Shown: positions 60,095 to 64,000 of the stretch, piece after piece
Numbering within the stretch: the stretch's first letter is position 1
Layout: every line of letters starts with the position of its first letter
Assembly (NCBI RefSeq): GCF_001042675.1
Contig: NZ_AP012333.1
Span: 992,001 to 1,056,000 of the forward strand
Length of the DNA stretch: 64,000 nucleotides
From: Parascardovia denticolens DSM 10105 = JCM 12538
Lineage (GTDB): Bacteria > Actinomycetota > Actinomycetes > Actinomycetales > Bifidobacteriaceae
Direction: 5' to 3'
Notes under the pieces: generated by a model
Told to the model about the DNA's origin: nothing
The model's database searches: none
The model's input: the letters and a program-made list of their open reading frames with translations, nothing else
Position numbers and translations under genes: made by a program

Positions 60095-61336
60095 TTATTG
60101 ATTTCCGTCCTTGCCGGTCTTCTCAGTCAGGGCGACGCTCTTTTCCAAACGTCGATTGACCGCGTCAATCAGGTGCTGGGAGATGGAAGGAATGCCGATT
60201 TCCTCGATCAGGTCGACGAAGAAGCCGGAAACGACCAGTTTGCGGGCCTGGGCTTCCGATATTCCACGAGACTGCAGGTAGAAAAGCTCCTCATCGTCGA
60301 AACGACCGACGGAAGAGGCATGGCCTGCCCCTACGATGTCTCCGTTCTCGATCTCCAGGTTGGGCTCGGAATCAGCTATAGCGCCGGGAATGAGGACCAG
60401 GTTGCGGTTGAGCTCGTAGGAATCGGTCCCCGGTGCCTGCGGCTGAATCAAGGCGTTGCCCACCCAGGTGGAGTGGGCCTTATTGCCCTCCAAAGCCCCC
60501 TTATAAATGACCCGGGACTTACAGCGGGGCTGATTATGCACCACCATGGTCCGGTGCTCGATGTGCTGACCAGGCTCCACGAAGTAGATGCCCAGCATAT
60601 TGAGGTCGCCTTCTTCGCCGGCGAAATCCTGATCCATCCGGATGCGGACCAGGTCGCCGCCCAAGGTCACCATGCAATGCCGCAAGGTGGCATGGGCCCC
60701 CAGATGGATCCGGTGGTTGCCCACATGTTTGGAGCCGGGATTCCATTCCTGAATGGAGGCCAGGCAGGTATGGGAATCGGCCCCGGTGACGATCTCCACC
60801 CCTTCGGCCAAGCGGGCGTCGCCGGTGTGGGAGATGATGATGTCCCCGGCAGCCTTGTCCGCGGCCTTGATGATCAGATGAAGGGCGTCCAGGTCCAGGC
60901 TGGTCCCTTCCACTTTCACCAGGATGGGGGTCGACCATTGGCCTTGCAGGTCGACCACGAAAACGCGGTTGGCCGAGCTGGCCCATTCCACGCTGGACAC
61001 GCGGTCATTGGGCTGGGAGACGATCCCCGCTTCGGGGTCAGCCGTGGTCGTTTCGCGGATGCTGGCGACTCCAGCCGGCAAGGGGGACCCGTCCACCGTG
61101 GTCAAAGAGACATGAGTGCTTCCCGAAGGTTGGAAAACTTGGAAGAACTCACCCATCCGCTCCAAAGGCGTATAGCGCCAATCCTCCTGTTTGCGGGTAG
61201 GCAGGGGGAAATCATCCGGATTGAAGGAGCGGGGCTCCCGGTCGGCGCTGGAAGGCATGGTGGCCGGGAAGGCGTAGGGGTCTTTCGGATTGGCCACAGG
61301 CAGGGAGATTTCTTTCATCTTATTCATTTCAGTCAT
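60095..61336 (-). CDS. sufD: Fe-S assembly scaffold protein SufD
   Basis: A 413-residue SufBD-family scaffold protein. The right-handed beta-helix middle part and the C-terminal SQSRGI-type block (FYLQSRGISEAQARKLVVSGFF) are typical. RKQEDWRYTPLERM is the N-terminal SufD motif. It pairs with SufB and SufC in cluster assembly. Its ATG lies 3 bases after the sufB stop, with strong coupling likely. Confidence 0.95.
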   Translation of the reverse strand: MTEMNKMKEISLPVANPKDPYAFPATMPSSADREPRSFNPDDFPLPTRKQEDWRYTPLERMGEFFQVFQPSGSTHVSLTTVDGSPLPAGVASIRETTTADPEAGIVSQPNDRVSSVEWASSANRVFVVDLQGQWSTPILVKVEGTSLDLDALHLIIKAADKAAGDIIISHTGDARLAEGVEIVTGADSHTCLASIQEWNPGSKHVGNHRIHLGAHATLRHCMVTLGGDLVRIRMDQDFAGEEGDLNMLGIYFVEPGQHIEHRTMVVHNQPRCKSRVIYKGALEGNKAHSTWVGNALIQPQAPGTDSYELNRNLVLIPGAIADSEPNLEIENGDIVGAGHASSVGRFDDEELFYLQSRGISEAQARKLVVSGFFVDLIEEIGIPSISQHLIDAVNRRLEKSVALTEKTGKDGNQ

Positions 61337-61339
61337 TTT

Positions 61340-62851
61340 TTAACCAACGGATCCTTCCATCTGCAATTCGACCAAACGATTGAGCTCCAGGGCGTACTCC
61401 ATAGGCAGCTCCCGGGATATGGGCTCCACGAAGCCGCGGACGATCATGCCCATGGCTTCCTTCTCTTCGATGCCCCGGCTCATCAGATAGAAGAGCTGAT
61501 CTTCGGAGACCTTGGAAACAGTGGCTTCGTGGGCCATGGAGACGTCGTCCTCGCGCACGTCCACATGAGGGTAGGTATCGGAGCGGGAATAGTCATCCAC
61601 CAGGAGGGCGTCGCAGACCACGCTGGAGGAAGAGCCTTTGGCCCCGTCCACGATCTTGACCAGGCCTCGATAGGCCGAGCGTCCGCCTCCGCGGGAGATG
61701 GACTTGGCCACGATGGTGGAGGACGTATGGGGGGCCAGATGGATCATCTTGGCGCCCGTGTCCTGGTACTGCCCGCGGCCGGCGAAGCCCAAGGAGAGGG
61801 TCTCGGCCTTGGCGTAAGGCTCGGCCAGGATGCAGGCCGGATACTTCATGGTGGCCTTGGAACCGATGTTCCCGTCCACCCATTCCATGGTGCCCCCTTC
61901 GCGCACGTAAGCCCGCTGGGTCACCAGGTTGTAGACGTTGTTGGACCAGTTTTGCACGGTGGTGTAACGCACGCGGGCGTTTTTCTCCACGATGATCTCC
62001 ACGTTGGCCGCATGCAGGGAATCCTCCGACCAGATAGGGGCCGTGCATCCTTCCACGTAATGCACATAGGAGCCTTCATCAGCGATGATCAGGGTCCGCT
62101 CGAACTGGCCCATGGCCGGCGTATTGATGCGGAAATAAGCCTGCAGGGGGATGTCCACATGGACCCCTTTGGGCACGTAGACGAAGGAGCCGCCGGACCA
62201 GGCCGCCGTATTCAAGGCAGCGAACTTGTTATCGTCCGGAGGGATGACCGTGGCGAAATACTTCTTGACGAGGTCGGGATAATCGCGGACGGCCGTGTCG
62301 GTATCGACGAAGATGACCCCTTGCTTCTTCAGGTCTTCCCGGATCGAGTTGTAAATGACCTCGGATTCGTACTGGGCGGCCACACCGGAGACCAGACGCT
62401 TCTTCTCGGCTCCCGGGATCCCCAGACGGTCGTAAGTGTTGCGGATATCGGTGGGAAGCTCATCCCATGACTTGGCCTGCTTATCGATCGGCTTGACGTA
62501 ATACTTGAAGTCATCCGCATGAAAGCCGCTCAGGTCCACCCCCCAAGTGGGCATGGGCTTCTCCAGGAAGGCCTGATAACCCCGCAGGCGGTAGTCCAAC
62601 ATCCACTGGGGCTCCCCCTTGTCCGCGGAGATGTCCCTGACGACCTGTTCGTCGATGCCTTTCTTGGCCGCTTCGCCGGCGACGTCGGAATCATGCCATC
62701 CGTAGTTGTATTCGCCGAATTGGGCGATGATGTCGTCGTCCTGTTTAAGTTTTTCCTCGTTGACCCTTTCGCGGTCGGCCACATAGCGGCTCATCTCCAC
62801 GTCGGATGAGTCGGGCTGGAGCTTCTCGGTTCGTTCCACGAAACCTCCCAT
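61340..62851 (-). CDS. sufB: Fe-S assembly scaffold protein SufB
   Basis: A 503-residue scaffold on which the nascent Fe-S cluster is built. [30 protein letters not shown] with a conserved cysteine, and [21 protein letters not shown] are family blocks. The start is ATG 62851 with GGAGGG upstream; further in-frame codons up to 62962 are not SufB-like. First gene of sufBDCSUT. No SufR or Rrf2-type regulator gene is visible upstream; pyrG lies there. Confidence 0.96.
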   Translation of the reverse strand: MGGFVERTEKLQPDSSDVEMSRYVADRERVNEEKLKQDDDIIAQFGEYNYGWHDSDVAGEAAKKGIDEQVVRDISADKGEPQWMLDYRLRGYQAFLEKPMPTWGVDLSGFHADDFKYYVKPIDKQAKSWDELPTDIRNTYDRLGIPGAEKKRLVSGVAAQYESEVIYNSIREDLKKQGVIFVDTDTAVRDYPDLVKKYFATVIPPDDNKFAALNTAAWSGGSFVYVPKGVHVDIPLQAYFRINTPAMGQFERTLIIADEGSYVHYVEGCTAPIWSEDSLHAANVEIIVEKNARVRYTTVQNWSNNVYNLVTQRAYVREGGTMEWVDGNIGSKATMKYPACILAEPYAKAETLSLGFAGRGQYQDTGAKMIHLAPHTSSTIVAKSISRGGGRSAYRGLVKIVDGAKGSSSSVVCDALLVDDYSRSDTYPHVDVREDDVSMAHEATVSKVSEDQLFYLMSRGIEEKEAMGMIVRGFVEPISRELPMEYALELNRLVELQMEGSVG

Positions 62852-62952
62852 AGTTTTGTACCCTCCCATCCTAAACCAGAGGGCTTTCAAAGGGAAGAGC
62901 CATTGTGTCAGATTTCTCACAAAGACTAGAAGAAGAAAGTCCATGGACAAGG

Positions 62953-62987
62953 GAAAAGGCACCGGCCAGAAAACTGGCTCAGTGCCT
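62953..62987 (-). terminator. Terminator of pyrG
   Basis: On the minus strand a two-part stem (AGGCAC with GTGCCT and GCCAG with CTGGC, small internal loop) with loop TTTT is followed by TTTTCCC. It separates pyrG from sufB. Confidence 0.65.
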
Positions 62988-63037
62988 GTGCTCCCGATTG
63001 AATACTAATGGAATGGGATTCCGGTTGAATCCGAATC

Positions 63038-64000
63038 CTACTTGCTGGATTTGCCTGCCCGGGCCTTCTTATAGTCCAAAGCGGCCTTGACCAGACCATT
63101 GAAGAGAGGATGGGGCTTGGTCGGGCGGGACTTGAATTCAGGATGAGCCTGGGTCCCGATGTAGAAGGGATGCGCGCTCTGAGGCAGCTCCACGAATTCG
63201 GTCAGTTCGCCGTCGGGCGAGGTGCCGGAAATGACCAGGCCGGCCTCTTCCAGCTGCTGCTTGTAGGCTACGTTCACTTCATAACGATGGCGATGGCGTT
63301 CGGAGATATTGGTGGAACCATAGAGCTTGGCGGCCAGGGACCCTTCCTTGAGGACGGCCGGGTAAGCGCCTAGGCGCATGGTATGGCCCATGTCTCCGCC
63401 GTCTTCCACGAATTGACGCTGCTCTTCCATGGTGGCGATGACGGGGTGGGCGCAATCGGGGTCGAACTCGGAGGAATTGGCGTCCGTGATCCCCATCACG
63501 TCGCGCGCGTACTCGATGACCATGGACTGCAGGCCCAGGCAGAGGCCCAAAGCGGGGACCTTGTTCTCACGGGCCCAACGCAAGGCGCCCAGCTTGCCTT
63601 CAATGCCACGGATCCCGAAGCCGCCTGGGATGACAATGCCGTCCACGTCGCTCAAGTAGCGCTCGGCCCCCTCGGTGGTCTCACAGGTGTCGGCGGCGAT
63701 CCAACGGACGTCGGCCTTCGCCCAGTTGCCGAAGCCGCCGGCTTTGATGGCCTCGGTCACAGACAGGTAGGCGTCGGGCAGGTCGATGTACTTGCCGACG
63801 ATGGCGATGGTCACCTCGGCCTTGGGATGATGCACGCGCTCGGTCAGGTCGGCCCAGTCCCCCCAAGCCACTTCGTGGGCCTTGTTCAGACCTAGGAACT
63901 TGACCACGTACTCATCCAGACCTTCGTCGTTGAGCATGCGAGGGATGTCATAGATGCTGGGCACGTCCACGCAGTTGACCACGGCCTCCGGCTCCACGTC
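63038..64000 (-). CDS. pyrG: CTP synthase, C-terminal part (cut by window edge)
   Basis: The last 320 or so residues of CTP synthase, which aminates UTP with glutamine nitrogen. The glutaminase domain is complete: [16 protein letters not shown] holds the nucleophilic cysteine, and [19 protein letters not shown] carries the His-Glu pair. [22 protein letters not shown] is the end of the synthetase domain (given in part). The frame is open to the right edge and the start lies outside. It completes the pyrimidine theme after the UMP operon. Confidence 0.96.
   Translation of the reverse strand, partial: DVEPEAVVNCVDVPSIYDIPRMLNDEGLDEYVVKFLGLNKAHEVAWGDWADLTERVHHPKAEVTIAIVGKYIDLPDAYLSVTEAIKAGGFGNWAKADVRWIAADTCETTEGAERYLSDVDGIVIPGGFGIRGIEGKLGALRWARENKVPALGLCLGLQSMVIEYARDVMGITDANSSEFDPDCAHPVIATMEEQRQFVEDGGDMGHTMRLGAYPAVLKEGSLAAKLYGSTNISERHRHRYEVNVAYKQQLEEAGLVISGTSPDGELTEFVELPQSAHPFYIGTQAHPEFKSRPTKPHPLFNGLVKAALDYKKARAGKSSK

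Noticed and set aside
60059-62470. An 803-codon plus-strand frame opposite sufD and sufB
   Set aside because: Antisense shadow; both real genes have family motifs and ribosome sites.
1-64000. CRISPR array, prophage, toxin-antitoxin or rRNA operon
   Set aside because: No regularly spaced identical repeats, phage structural genes or rRNA sequence were found; the tandem repeats present are degenerate and local.

Overview
The window is 64 kb of a high-GC actinobacterial chromosome, most likely a member of the Bifidobacteriaceae. This is inferred from gene content and order, not from a database match: uvrA-uvrC-rapZ-whiA-pgk-tpiA-secG-tal, a pyrB-I-C-F-K-D-E operon, the SUF run next to pyrG, GlgC with an actinobacterial-type GlgA/GlgM, and WhiA. 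About 50 protein genes and one tRNA are supported; most lie on the minus strand in long translationally coupled runs. No insertion sequence, prophage, CRISPR array or rRNA was seen.

Layout. 1-3.5 kb: lower glycolysis and pentose-phosphate genes (tal, tpiA, pgk) with secG. 3.5-12.6 kb: whiA, rapZ, excision repair (uvrC, uvrA) and an ABC-F protein. 12.6-16.9 kb: the accessory part of the window. It holds a radical SAM enzyme with a C-terminal cysteine cluster, a 27-residue peptide gene and an ABC exporter in one minus-strand operon, with a divergent LysR regulator. The AT-rich stretch from about 12.64 to 14.1 kb differs sharply from its surroundings and ends inside the exporter gene. 16.9-23.7 kb: de novo UMP synthesis. 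23.9-26 kb: a Na+/H+ antiporter whose tail is out of frame. 26-34.5 kb: glnE, a histidine phosphatase, trmI and a heterodimeric ABC exporter. 34.7-45.5 kb: glycogen synthase, hemW, lepA, rpsT, a TRIC-like channel, rplY, an acyl-CoA ligase and an oxidoreductase. 45.6-52 kb: hinT-like HIT gene, phoH, ybeY, corC-like gene, era, rsmE, a SpoU methylase and tRNA-Leu(GAG). 52-56.2 kb: uracil permease, glgC and a HAD phosphatase. 56.3-64 kb: sufT-U-S-C-D-B and the 3' part of pyrG.

The strongest candidate for an undescribed system is the exporter / 27-residue peptide / radical SAM operon. The peptide start codon overlaps the exporter stop codon, and a full Shine-Dalgarno sequence lies in the exporter's last codons. 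An 18-19 bp hairpin separates the peptide gene from the enzyme gene. This is the layout of a radical-SAM-modified peptide (RiPP) locus, with a short Trp/Cys-containing candidate core. A second theme is structural: many spacers, and some gene ends that spill into coding sequence, are built of short degenerate tandem repeats. The glgC/HAD convergent spacer carries a long inverted repeat flanked by C-rich, G-poor tracts on both outgoing transcripts.
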